A stretch of 64,000 nucleotides of DNA from Canibacter zhoujuaniae (lineage in GTDB: Bacteria; Actinomycetota; Actinomycetes; Actinomycetales; Microbacteriaceae): assembly GCF_011752005.1 (NCBI RefSeq), contig NZ_JAAIJZ010000005.1, positions 1 through 64,000 on the forward strand. The letters run 5' to 3'. The notes beneath the pieces are model-generated. The model saw only the letters and a program-made list of their open reading frames with translations. It searched no databases and was not told the origin of the DNA. This document shows positions 27,126 through 33,933 of this stretch, one piece after another; the stretch's first letter is position 1, and the number at the start of each line of letters is the position of its first letter. The position numbers were made by a program, and so were the translations under genes.

Positions 27126-28058
27126 TTAGTTTGTCGCAGTGAGCGTTGAGTGTTCTACACAACCAGCGGTTTTATGCTCTTCGCACGACACAAAACGCTG
27201 TTTGCACTTGTTAATGTTGCAGTTTGCAACGAAAACTGATTCGGTGCCACAAACTCTGCAGTGACCCAGCTTTTTAGCTCCCGGCGCAAAATCCATAGAT
27301 TCACGGCCGTCAAAAATTGCGAGGGATCCTTCCCAGAGGCCGTCGTTACCAAACTGCTCACCGTAGCGCACGATACCACCGTCAATTTGGTACACATTCT
27401 CAAAACCGCGCTTGATCATAGCCGCAGAGAGAATCTCGCATCGAATTCCACCAGTGCAGTAGGTGATAACCTGCTTGTCTTTAATATGGTCATATTTGCC
27501 CGACTCAATTTCACGAATGAAATCATGGGTGGTTGTAACATCTGGCACTATCGCGTCTTTAAAACGCCCGATTTCAGCCTCCCAAGCGTTGCGACCGTCA
27601 AAGAACACAACGTCATCACCCTGGTTCTCAACCATCTCATTTACCTGCCAGGGCTTCAAATGAGTGCCACCACCGACTACACCATTCTCGTCAACCTCAG
27701 TTTCGTCAGGCAGCCCGAAAGCAACTAACTCGTCGCGCACTTTAACGCTGAGCTTGGGAAAATCTACGCTCTGCAACCACCGCGGAGAGCGATCTTTGCC
27801 GTGCATCACCTGTGGTTTTTCGGTGAGCCCGGTGCCGTCGCTCCACTTCACGTCAAGATTAAAACGCTCTCGTGTCGCACGCAGGTAAAGCTTGCATGCG
27901 TCGAGTTCACCACCGACCGTGCCGTTGATGCCGTGTTTTGAAATAATAATGCGACCACGCAAGCCGAGTTTTTCGCACAACTCTTTTTGCCACAGACGGA
28001 TAGCGTCAGGATCAGCAACTGGCTGGAAAGCATAGTAGAGCAAAATCTTCGAAGTCAC
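27126..28058 (-). CDS. trhO: tRNA uridine 5-hydroxylase, rhodanese family
   Basis: A 310-residue YceA/TrhO protein: an N-terminal acylphosphatase-like domain ('GINGTVGGELDACKLY'), a central rhodanese domain with the active Cys in 'CTGGIRCE' (near residue 205), and a C-terminal Cys-rich zinc-like segment ('CRVCGTESVF', 'CNINKCKQRFVSCEEH'). The family makes 5-hydroxyuridine at tRNA position 34. It is convergent with efeB. Confidence 0.92.
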   Translation of the reverse strand: MTSKILLYYAFQPVADPDAIRLWQKELCEKLGLRGRIIISKHGINGTVGGELDACKLYLRATRERFNLDVKWSDGTGLTEKPQVMHGKDRSPRWLQSVDFPKLSVKVRDELVAFGLPDETEVDENGVVGGGTHLKPWQVNEMVENQGDDVVFFDGRNAWEAEIGRFKDAIVPDVTTTHDFIREIESGKYDHIKDKQVITYCTGGIRCEILSAAMIKRGFENVYQIDGGIVRYGEQFGNDGLWEGSLAIFDGRESMDFAPGAKKLGHCRVCGTESVFVANCNINKCKQRFVSCEEHKTAGCVEHSTLTATN

Positions 28059-28148
28059 GATCCTATTTTATCCTGCCGCGCTTAAGACCGATATAAAGTC
28101 ATACACCCCACAGCTAGAGTGGAAATATCAATAAACAGAGAGGCTGGC

Positions 28149-28628
28149 ATGACGACGCAATCTAATCGACCCAGCGGCAGCGACCAGATACGTTTCGACG
28201 ATAAACTGCACCCGCTGTCTCAAGAGCTCATAATTAAACACTTCACCAATAAGGGAATTCACTACTTCACAACCGATAGGGGCCTGCTCGGTGCCACATT
28301 CCGTGATGTGCAGTTTTTGTTTGCAATTACCGGCAACAGGCAGGAGCTGCTGTGCATATCTGGCCAGTGGCACCGCATAATCAGCGCTAATGCACTAGAG
28401 CTAGTGCGTGCATTCATTTCTGACTGGCACCGCGATAAGCTCTTCCCAAAAGCTTATATACGTATAGATGATGACGGCACTCTGCAGACCATCACCGAAG
28501 TTACAGTCGACTATGAATACGGATTAACTTTCGATCAACTGCAAACACACATTGATCGCGCAGTCATTAACACACTCGACTTTGTGACAGAGCTTGAAGA
28601 TCTAATGTTTAAAGAGGGGGTGCGATAA
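28149..28628 (+). CDS. YbjN-domain protein, first of a pair
   Basis: A 159-residue protein with a YbjN fold (PF10722): beta-strands 'IHYFTTDRGLLGATF', then 'FISDWHRDKLFPKAYIRIDDDGTLQTITEVTVDY'. I start at ATG 28149 (AGAGAGG upstream) instead of the earlier ATG. YbjN proteins are often tandem in actinobacteria and resemble type III chaperones; their role is unclear. It precedes the next YbjN gene by 2 nt. Confidence 0.8.
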   Translation: MTTQSNRPSGSDQIRFDDKLHPLSQELIIKHFTNKGIHYFTTDRGLLGATFRDVQFLFAITGNRQELLCISGQWHRIISANALELVRAFISDWHRDKLFPKAYIRIDDDGTLQTITEVTVDYEYGLTFDQLQTHIDRAVINTLDFVTELEDLMFKEGVR

Positions 28629-28630
28629 CA

Positions 28631-29125
28631 GTGCGTGAATCATCTACGACAAATCCCGACGCACCGGAGCCTCTGCAGCAGCAGGTGACAGTCGTAACGT
28701 TGGGGCGCTTAATCAAACTATTTGATAGTTACGAGTGGCACTATGAGCTTGACGAGGAAGGCTACATAAAAGGCCTTTGGAACAACTATCTACACTATTT
28801 CCACCTCGATGAGGGCACTAGCAATATCCTGCATATAACCGCCTTTGCCCGTGAATCAGTTGACCCGGCACGGCGCGATGAACTAGAGGCGTTCATCGAC
28901 GACTGGCATCGTGAGCGCCATTGGCCAAAACTAATTTATGAAGATACAGCAGACGGTGACCTATTGCTACGTGCATTATTTGCGCACGATTTCCATGCTG
29001 GGGCGACAGACGCACAGCTAGATCTATTGGTTAACTGTGCGCTAACAACCATTGCATATGCTCTGGACGCGGCCGCCGAACAATTCAGCACACCCGATAC
29101 TGTGCTTCCTGAGCGCGACTATTAA
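28631..29125 (+). CDS. YbjN-domain protein, second of a pair
   Basis: A 164-residue YbjN-like protein from GTG 28631, two bases after the preceding gene. It shares the 'FIDDWHRERHWPKLIYEDTADGDLLLRALFAHDF' pattern with its neighbour. It is acidic, soluble, and without signal or membrane segment. The two probably act together; function unknown. Confidence 0.78.
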   Translation: MRESSTTNPDAPEPLQQQVTVVTLGRLIKLFDSYEWHYELDEEGYIKGLWNNYLHYFHLDEGTSNILHITAFARESVDPARRDELEAFIDDWHRERHWPKLIYEDTADGDLLLRALFAHDFHAGATDAQLDLLVNCALTTIAYALDAAAEQFSTPDTVLPERDY

Positions 29126-29183
29126 CCTTAGCCTCATAAAACCGCTCATCACACTCCCTTGTGTTCATAAACCCCACGCTAAC

Positions 29184-29213
29184 TTTACAAAGCGTGTGTG
29201 TTTACCGTAAGAT
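29184..29213 (+). promoter_or_regulatory. tRNA-Tyr promoter
   Basis: TTTACA (29184-29189) and TAAGAT (29208-29213) are separated by 18 bp. The hexamers lie 31 nt upstream of the tRNA. Confidence 0.7.
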
Positions 29214-29243
29214 AAATACTCGGTCGTAATACTTTCGACCACT

Positions 29244-29324
29244 GGCGAGTTGCCCGAGCGGCCAAAGGGAGCTGACTGTAAATCAGCCGCGCAAGCTTCG
29301 GGGGTTCGAATCCCTCACTCGCCA
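29244..29324 (+). tRNA. tRNA-Tyr (GTA)
   Basis: The acceptor stem GGCGAGT pairs with ACTCGCC, the anticodon loop reads ACTGTAAAT, and there is a long variable arm and a GGTTCGAATCC T-arm. CCA is not encoded. The last 12 nt plus one downstream base recur 582 bp downstream as a direct repeat. Confidence 0.97.
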
Positions 29325-29325
29325 C
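29313..29325 (+). repeat. 13-bp direct repeat at the tRNA-Tyr 3' end (att-like), copy 1
   Basis: CCTCACTCGCCAC is identical to 29895-29907. Copy 1 ends the tRNA gene; copy 2 precedes the probable native tRNA terminator. This is the footprint expected from integration into a tRNA 3' end. Confidence 0.8.
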
Positions 29326-29331
29326 AGTGTG

Positions 29332-29378
29332 ATGTCTCGCGACATAGTTCCGGCTGTGTCGCGAGACATTTTTTATTT
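29332..29378 (+). terminator. Hairpin with T run after tRNA-Tyr
   Basis: ATGTCTCGCGACA (29332-29344) and TGTCGCGAGACAT (29357-29369) are a perfect 13-bp inverted repeat, followed by TTTTTATTTT. The left arm and following bases (TGTCTCGCGACATAGTTCC) resemble the IS end at 29389, so this terminator seems built from IS ends. Confidence 0.85.
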
Positions 29379-29388
29379 TGTGTTGGCA

Positions 29389-29841
29389 TGTCTCGCGTCA
29401 TCGTTCCATTTTTTGGGCTTGGGGTGTGATCAGGTTGTGGCGTTTGAGGATGCGCCAGATTGTTGCTACTGACGGGCGGTTGGCTTGGGGCAATTGAAGC
29501 CAGATGGAATGTGGTCCGTTGTCTAGTCCTTGATTGGTGAGTTGGTCTCGGATGCTCACTACCTGAGTGGTGGTTGTATCGGTGTATTGGTGCGGGTTTG
29601 ATCGGGGTGCTTTCGATTGCGGGTCAACGGCTTCTAAGCCTCCTTCGTGGTAGCGCTGGAGAAGTTTTCGTACCCATCTTGGTTGAGACTTTGAAACGGT
29701 GAGCAGCTTCAGTGGTGCTCATGTTTCCTTCGATAATGGCCATGACGATGACCCGGTTCTTTTGTGTGTTGTTCATGATCGTACGATGCCTGCTAAAGCG
29801 GAACGATCACGTGAGACACCCCGGAACGATCTCGTGAGACA
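29389..29841 (-). mobile_element. IS481-type insertion sequence remnant
   Basis: A left end TGTCTCGCGTCATCGTTCC (29389-29407) matches the inverse of GGAACGATCACGTGAGACA (29800-29818) at 17 of 19 positions. A second right-end copy is at 29823-29841 and a degenerate third begins at 29871. Between the ends lies only the N-terminal part of a transposase. The element is too short (about 430 bp) to be autonomous. Confidence 0.75.
29398..29776 (-). pseudogene. Truncated, frameshifted IS481-family transposase
   Basis: Read on the minus strand from ATG 29776: 'MNNTQKNRVIVMAIIEGN' and 'TTEAAHRFKVS' in one frame. After a frameshift near 29685 it continues 'QPRWVRKLLQRYHEGGLEAV' and ends 'ATIWRILKRHNLITPQAQKMER' at a stop inside the left terminal repeat. 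This is the helix-turn-helix half of an IS481 transposase. The DDE integrase core is missing. Confidence 0.82.
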
Positions 29842-29894
29842 TCAATGCTGTCATGGTGATCAGTCAGGGCGGAACGATGTCATGAAACCACACA

Positions 29895-29907
29895 CCTCAC
29901 TCGCCAC
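29895..29907 (+). repeat. 13-bp direct repeat of the tRNA-Tyr 3' end, copy 2
   Basis: CCTCACTCGCCAC as at 29313-29325. It closes the 582-bp inserted segment and is followed at once by the strong terminator at 29915. Confidence 0.8.
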
Positions 29908-29914
29908 CAACTAG

Positions 29915-29951
29915 ATGCTGGTTTGGGTACATTCCAAGCCAGCATTTTTTT
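29915..29951 (+). terminator. Probable native tRNA-Tyr terminator
   Basis: A 12-bp stem (ATGCTGGTTTGG with CCAAGCCAGCAT, one G-U pair), 7-nt loop, then seven T. It is now separated from the tRNA by the insertion, and also insulates the downstream TOMM cluster. Confidence 0.88.
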
Positions 29952-30035
29952 ATACCCGCGGCCGGGTTTTGAGGGAAGTAAAAGATTTATTCACTTAGCG
30001 TAATGTCAATACAAACTCTATGCAGATTTAAGTTC

Positions 30036-30065
30036 TTGCTATATTGTGATAACAATACTCATTAT
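30036..30065 (+). promoter_or_regulatory. Candidate promoter/operator of the TOMM cluster
   Basis: ATTGT-GATA-ACAAT (30043-30056) is a perfect 5-bp inverted repeat about 40 nt upstream of the precursor start. Weak hexamers TTGCTA (30036) and CATTAT (30060) with an 18-bp spacer would place it inside the promoter spacer, an arrangement used by regulators. No regulator gene is in the cluster. Confidence 0.4.
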
Positions 30066-30095
30066 TCTTATTAGTCATTTGGATTGGAGAAACTC

Positions 30096-30212
30096 ATGGA
30101 CTTTACGCCTCTCGCAGAAGAGAAGCATTTCTCAGCAGAATCCGCTGTAGCACCGGGTGGCTGGTGCTGCTGTTGTTGCTGCTGGTGCTGGATCAACATC
30201 TTCAACTTCTAA
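30096..30212 (+). CDS. Streptolysin S-like TOMM precursor peptide
   Basis: A 38-residue ORF with ATG at 30096, preceded by TTGGAGAAA, and stop TAA at 30212. The leader (residues 1-22) is acidic ('DFTPLAEEKHF') and ends 'AVAPGG'. The core (residues 23-38) is WCCCCCCWCWINIFNF. The APGG-polycysteine junction matches SagA-type precursors (streptolysin S has 'VAPGGCCCCC'). All cluster enzymes needed to convert Cys to thiazole follow at once. The core has no Ser or Thr, so only thiazoles are expected. It is shorter than typical SagA peptides and uniquely Trp-interrupted. It was found by reading the sequence and is well below the usual ORF-length cutoff. Confidence 0.92.
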   Translation: MDFTPLAEEKHFSAESAVAPGGWCCCCCCWCWINIFNF

Positions 30213-30222
30213 TAAGAATTCG

Positions 30223-30255
30223 ATTTATGGTACGCAAGTTCTGCGCACCATAAAT
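30223..30255 (+). terminator. Attenuating hairpin between precursor and processing genes
   Basis: ATTTATGGTACGCA (30223-30236) and TGCGCACCATAAAT (30242-30255) form a 14-bp stem with one mismatch and a 5-nt loop, 10 nt past the precursor stop. TAAATTTT follows. Like the sagA terminator, it would make precursor mRNA more abundant than the enzyme mRNA. Confidence 0.7.
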
Positions 30256-30311
30256 AACTTAAATTTTGAGCATCCATACAAAACAACGACTCGAACGCAG
30301 AAGCGGTAGCC

Positions 30312-31262
30312 ATGTTAGAAGTATCCGCAAAAACTGATGATTGCGTAGGGACGAAGCAGAAGATCGCGTCAGTCTCTGGTCTTGTAAAAGTTTACAACGG
30401 CCTCAGTGTTGTCAATGAGATATCCTTCGACCTCCTGGCTGGCGAGACTACTGTTCTTGTGGGGCCAAATGGATCTGGTAAGACAACCACTATGGAGATG
30501 CTTGTTGGGCTGCGCGCCCCAACTAAAGGTTCGGCTACAATCCTCAACATCCCAGTTGTCCCAGGTGGAGAACATAGGTTCTATACTGGAGTCCAACTTC
30601 AGAGCTCTGGTTTTCCCTCGCGAATTAAAACTAGGGAAGTGATCCGCGCTACTGAATGTTTATATTCGGATCCCGCAGACTGGCGTACAATGGCATCAAA
30701 GCTTGGCGTGGACAATTATCTTGACAAAACAGTCGACAATCTATCTGGCGGGCAGAGGCGTCGTCTTGATATCTTGTGCGCTGCTATTGGCCGCCCTTCT
30801 TTGCTTGTGCTTGATGAGCCCACCTCCGGTATCGACCCCGAAGGGCGTTCAGTTGTCTGGGATTTTGTGCGTTCCTTAACCTCTGAAGGTTGTACTGTAT
30901 TAGCCTCAACTCATGACATGGCTGAAGCGGAAGCATTTGCAGATGTGCTTCTTGTCATGGATCGAGGGAAAATTCGTCTTAATGGAGCTGTCGACGAGGT
31001 TCTAGCAAGTCTTGGAGGAGATCGGAGACTTCGCATAACGGAACCACCCGAACATATAACCGAGTTGATAAAAAAGTCAGGTCTTCACTACGGTCATACT
31101 GGATTGTCCATCGTTGCTATCGGAAACGCGGACGCAATTGCTGCCGTATCCGCTCAAATAAATCACCTTGACAGTGCTGCCGATATATTAACCGGTCCGG
31201 TTAGGCTCGAAGATGTCTTCGCTGTCATTACAGGTATAGAACAAATGTCCGGAGACGAATGA
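30312..31262 (+). CDS. TOMM exporter, ABC ATP-binding protein (SagG-like)
   Basis: A 316-residue ABC-2-type ATPase. Walker A is GPNGSGKTT (near residue 52), the signature is LSGGQRRR, Walker B is 'LLVLDEPTSGIDPEG', and the switch His is in 'ASTHDMAEAEAFAD'. It has a C-terminal accessory domain of about 80 residues. It follows the precursor by 99 nt and overlaps the permease by 4 nt (ATGA). It powers export of the mature peptide and may contribute to self-protection. Confidence 0.9.
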   Translation: MLEVSAKTDDCVGTKQKIASVSGLVKVYNGLSVVNEISFDLLAGETTVLVGPNGSGKTTTMEMLVGLRAPTKGSATILNIPVVPGGEHRFYTGVQLQSSGFPSRIKTREVIRATECLYSDPADWRTMASKLGVDNYLDKTVDNLSGGQRRRLDILCAAIGRPSLLVLDEPTSGIDPEGRSVVWDFVRSLTSEGCTVLASTHDMAEAEAFADVLLVMDRGKIRLNGAVDEVLASLGGDRRLRITEPPEHITELIKKSGLHYGHTGLSIVAIGNADAIAAVSAQINHLDSAADILTGPVRLEDVFAVITGIEQMSGDE

Positions 31263-32041
31263 TGATGGTGCAGCATGGCAAGGCCGGATCACGAGTAAAA
31301 ATACTGTGGGTATGGTACAAGCAGGAACTTGTGCTTTTGTTTAGAGAACCGATAGCAGTATTCTTTTCACTGGCCTTTCCGATCATCATTTACATGTTCA
31401 TCGGTGTCCCGTACGCAGAAGAAATACTTCCTGGAACTCAGATCAAATTTATCGATATGATGTTTCCTTCACTTATTGGAACGGTGGCAGCGAATCTACT
31501 ACTTATGGGATTGCCGGTTTATGTTGCGGAATTACGTGCACGGCAGGTAGACAAAAGATATCGCTCGCTACCTCTATCTGGGTTGAATTTCGGTTCTGCG
31601 GTAATTCTAGCGATGCTTACGTTAACCATCGCCGCTTCTAGTCTTATTGTTGTAATTGTTAGCTTTATGCACGGTCTTCGCCAGGAAGCAATCAATCCCG
31701 TGTTCCTGCTGCTGAACGTAGGACTTATCGCGTTTTTATGCTGTGTTGGCTTTTTCCTTGGGACGCTACCATTTGGAACACGCACGATTAATGCCCTCAC
31801 CGCCGCAGTATTTTTCATCATGTTTTTCGGTTCCGGTGCAGCGGCTCCGTTAGATGCGCTGCCAAAACTCTTACAGAAGATACTGGAGTGGAACCCGCTA
31901 AAAATCTGGTTCGACTGTCTTGTGTCTTTATACACAAGCTCGCCGTTCCCATCGGGCGGTGTGTGGAAGCTCGCCATCACTTTTGTTCTAGGGCTCATCC
32001 TTGGACTGATTTCTCTCAGAAGTTGGCGGAGAACGGAATAA
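31259..32041 (+). CDS. TOMM exporter, ABC-2 permease (SagH/I-like)
   Basis: A 260-residue permease with six predicted helices ('AVFFSLAFPIIIYMFIGVPY', 'FFIMFFGSGAAAPLDALP', 'LAITFVLGLILGLISL'). Streptolysin operons carry two permeases (sagH and sagI). Here a single one is present and presumably homodimerises. ATGATGATG offers several starts; the first overlaps the ATPase stop. Confidence 0.88.
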   Translation: MMMVQHGKAGSRVKILWVWYKQELVLLFREPIAVFFSLAFPIIIYMFIGVPYAEEILPGTQIKFIDMMFPSLIGTVAANLLLMGLPVYVAELRARQVDKRYRSLPLSGLNFGSAVILAMLTLTIAASSLIVVIVSFMHGLRQEAINPVFLLLNVGLIAFLCCVGFFLGTLPFGTRTINALTAAVFFIMFFGSGAAAPLDALPKLLQKILEWNPLKIWFDCLVSLYTSSPFPSGGVWKLAITFVLGLILGLISLRSWRRTE

Positions 32042-32047
32042 CCTACC

Positions 32048-33547
32048 ATGACTAAACCTTTCTCACAAGCAAAGTCAGCTGAAATCTTGCCGTTGAATGT
32101 CACAGAATATAACCGTGACATACCTTGGTTAAACGTACGGCACACTTCTCGTGAATGGTCTTCAATTGGAGACATGCTCGATTCATACAGTCCCTTCGGC
32201 GAAGTACGCACTGTGTTAACCTCCCTTCGTCCAGGCATTGGTTTCAATGGCTATCAAGGTTCTGCTACTGCTATGTCCTTGGACCACACACTTCGACGCC
32301 TAATCGGCCTACCGGCACTCCCTACTGGTCTTGATAGAGATATTTACGGTGGCGGAAAAGGTCTCACTCTTGAAGATGCCATCTTGTCATCCCTAGGCGA
32401 AGCCATTGAACGTATGATTGGTTCATTTTCCTCGTTGACGTCACAAACAGACAAGTTGGAGCGATGGGCTTCGGCAAATGAGCTTGAATGTGCTGGCGAA
32501 AAGTTTATCGGCCCTGATGACATCCAACTATTTGCACCGGAGCAATTCGAAGATCCTAATTTCCTATGCGAACCTTGGCATAAGGATGCAAAACTTTTGT
32601 GGATTTCCGGAACAAATCTGTTGAGCGGAGATAAAATCTATGTGCCTTCGCAACTCGTTCACCTTTTTTACATCCGCCAATCAGGGGAAGCCCGAGTTGG
32701 AGTATCAAGTTCAGGTGGTTTAGCAACGCATCGTGACTCCGCAGCATCTTTAGCACACGGCATTTTAGAGCTCATTGAACGCGATGCTGCCAATCTGTCG
32801 TGGTACTGCAAAATTCCACCACGTCCTATCATTTTTGACCGAAAATTGACAGATCCACATATTGTCCGTTGGATTGAAAGCGCTGAACGCGCTGGTGTAG
32901 ACGTCACCTTTTATGCTCACCGTACGGACTGCGAGGGCGTTACTGTAGTTACAGCTATATCGGTGGAGCAAGGCCTGGATGACTTTTGTTATCTAGCAGG
33001 TGGCGGGGTAGGGGTGACACCTGAGCAGGCAATCCGCAGCGCAATTGCGGAATTAGTTCAATCAGAACGAATGGTTAGAATTCCTCGCCTTGCCCCTAAT
33101 TGGAGAATCGTCCAGGGATTCAATCGCCTATTTGGCATCAACAGAGATGCAAGTAATCATGATTTTGACAATTTCATCCAAGTAGTTCCTTTTTATGGCT
33201 ATGCGGAAAATCAAAAGAAACTCGATTGGTATTTGCGAGACGAGACTATCGAGCCTATTCGACTAAGTGAACTATCTATCAAGTTTGCACACATGAACGA
33301 ACTTGATGCGGCTCTTGAGATTTGCAGACGCTCAGGTTTGACACCAATCGCATTTGATTTTACTCCTGTTAATTTCAGTTCAATTTCCCTGACAAAGGTG
33401 TTCATTCCAGAGCTTGCCCCAGCTTTTCCTCCGAACATGCAAATGCTTGGTCACAAACGGTACGCAACGTATCGATGCCTCATAGGTGAATCGTCATCTC
33501 TGCAAGAATTTTCTGAGCTCACCGCCGATCCTCTCCCGTACCCGTGA
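32048..33547 (+). CDS. YcaO cyclodehydratase (SagD-like)
   Basis: A 499-residue YcaO protein. ATP-binding motifs are 'SSLGEAIER' (near residue 113), 'ELIERD' (near 241) and 'ELVQSER' (near 336). The C-terminus ends in the proline-rich 'DPLPYP', as in TOMM YcaO enzymes whose PxPxP tail positions active-site residues. It activates the peptide backbone with ATP to cyclise Cys to thiazoline, working with the leader-binding partner at 33926. Confidence 0.95.
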   Translation: MTKPFSQAKSAEILPLNVTEYNRDIPWLNVRHTSREWSSIGDMLDSYSPFGEVRTVLTSLRPGIGFNGYQGSATAMSLDHTLRRLIGLPALPTGLDRDIYGGGKGLTLEDAILSSLGEAIERMIGSFSSLTSQTDKLERWASANELECAGEKFIGPDDIQLFAPEQFEDPNFLCEPWHKDAKLLWISGTNLLSGDKIYVPSQLVHLFYIRQSGEARVGVSSSGGLATHRDSAASLAHGILELIERDAANLSWYCKIPPRPIIFDRKLTDPHIVRWIESAERAGVDVTFYAHRTDCEGVTVVTAISVEQGLDDFCYLAGGGVGVTPEQAIRSAIAELVQSERMVRIPRLAPNWRIVQGFNRLFGINRDASNHDFDNFIQVVPFYGYAENQKKLDWYLRDETIEPIRLSELSIKFAHMNELDAALEICRRSGLTPIAFDFTPVNFSSISLTKVFIPELAPAFPPNMQMLGHKRYATYRCLIGESSSLQEFSELTADPLPYP

Positions 33548-33933
33548 TGGAGCGTAGAATGCGAATTCCAAGGAATACCCTACTTTATCTCTATGCTGTG
33601 CTTGTTATTAAGCTCATTAGCATCGCAATCTCCGCGATTTCGCATGCAGCTGGTTGGATCTGGGTTCCTAAGTCATCAAATGCTGTAGTTGGGGTAGCTC
33701 TTGCTTTTGTTTTATCAAGCATGGTATTCCTTACAATCAAACCAAAACTGGGACTTGCCTCTACCGCTACATTCGGTGCTCTTACTTTCTACGGTGCAAT
33801 GTCTTCTTTTATTACAGGCCACTACCTTGCATGGTCTGCCATTGCAGCACTTACTAGCCTCGCGCTCGTTGGCCTTACTATCCTTGGCTTGCGTCAAATA
33901 AACACCCCTCATTATCTAACGAAAGATGAATGA
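33547..33933 (+). CDS. Small TOMM-cluster membrane protein
   Basis: About 128 residues with four predicted membrane helices ('TLLYLYAVLVIKLISIAISAI', 'AVVGVALAFVLSSMVFLTI', 'ATFGALTFYGAMSS', 'ALTSLALVGLTILGL'), short loops and basic ends. The ATG at 33547 shares one base with the YcaO stop; a GTG at 33544 is also possible. I recognise no family. Its place amid modification genes makes immunity or enzyme-membrane tethering (compare SagF) the best guesses. Confidence 0.75.
   Translation: MERRMRIPRNTLLYLYAVLVIKLISIAISAISHAAGWIWVPKSSNAVVGVALAFVLSSMVFLTIKPKLGLASTATFGALTFYGAMSSFITGHYLAWSAIAALTSLALVGLTILGLRQINTPHYLTKDE

Noticed and set aside
31519..32247. 242-codon frame antisense to the ABC permease and YcaO genes
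   Set aside because: It crosses two well-supported genes and shows no domain or ribosome-binding site.
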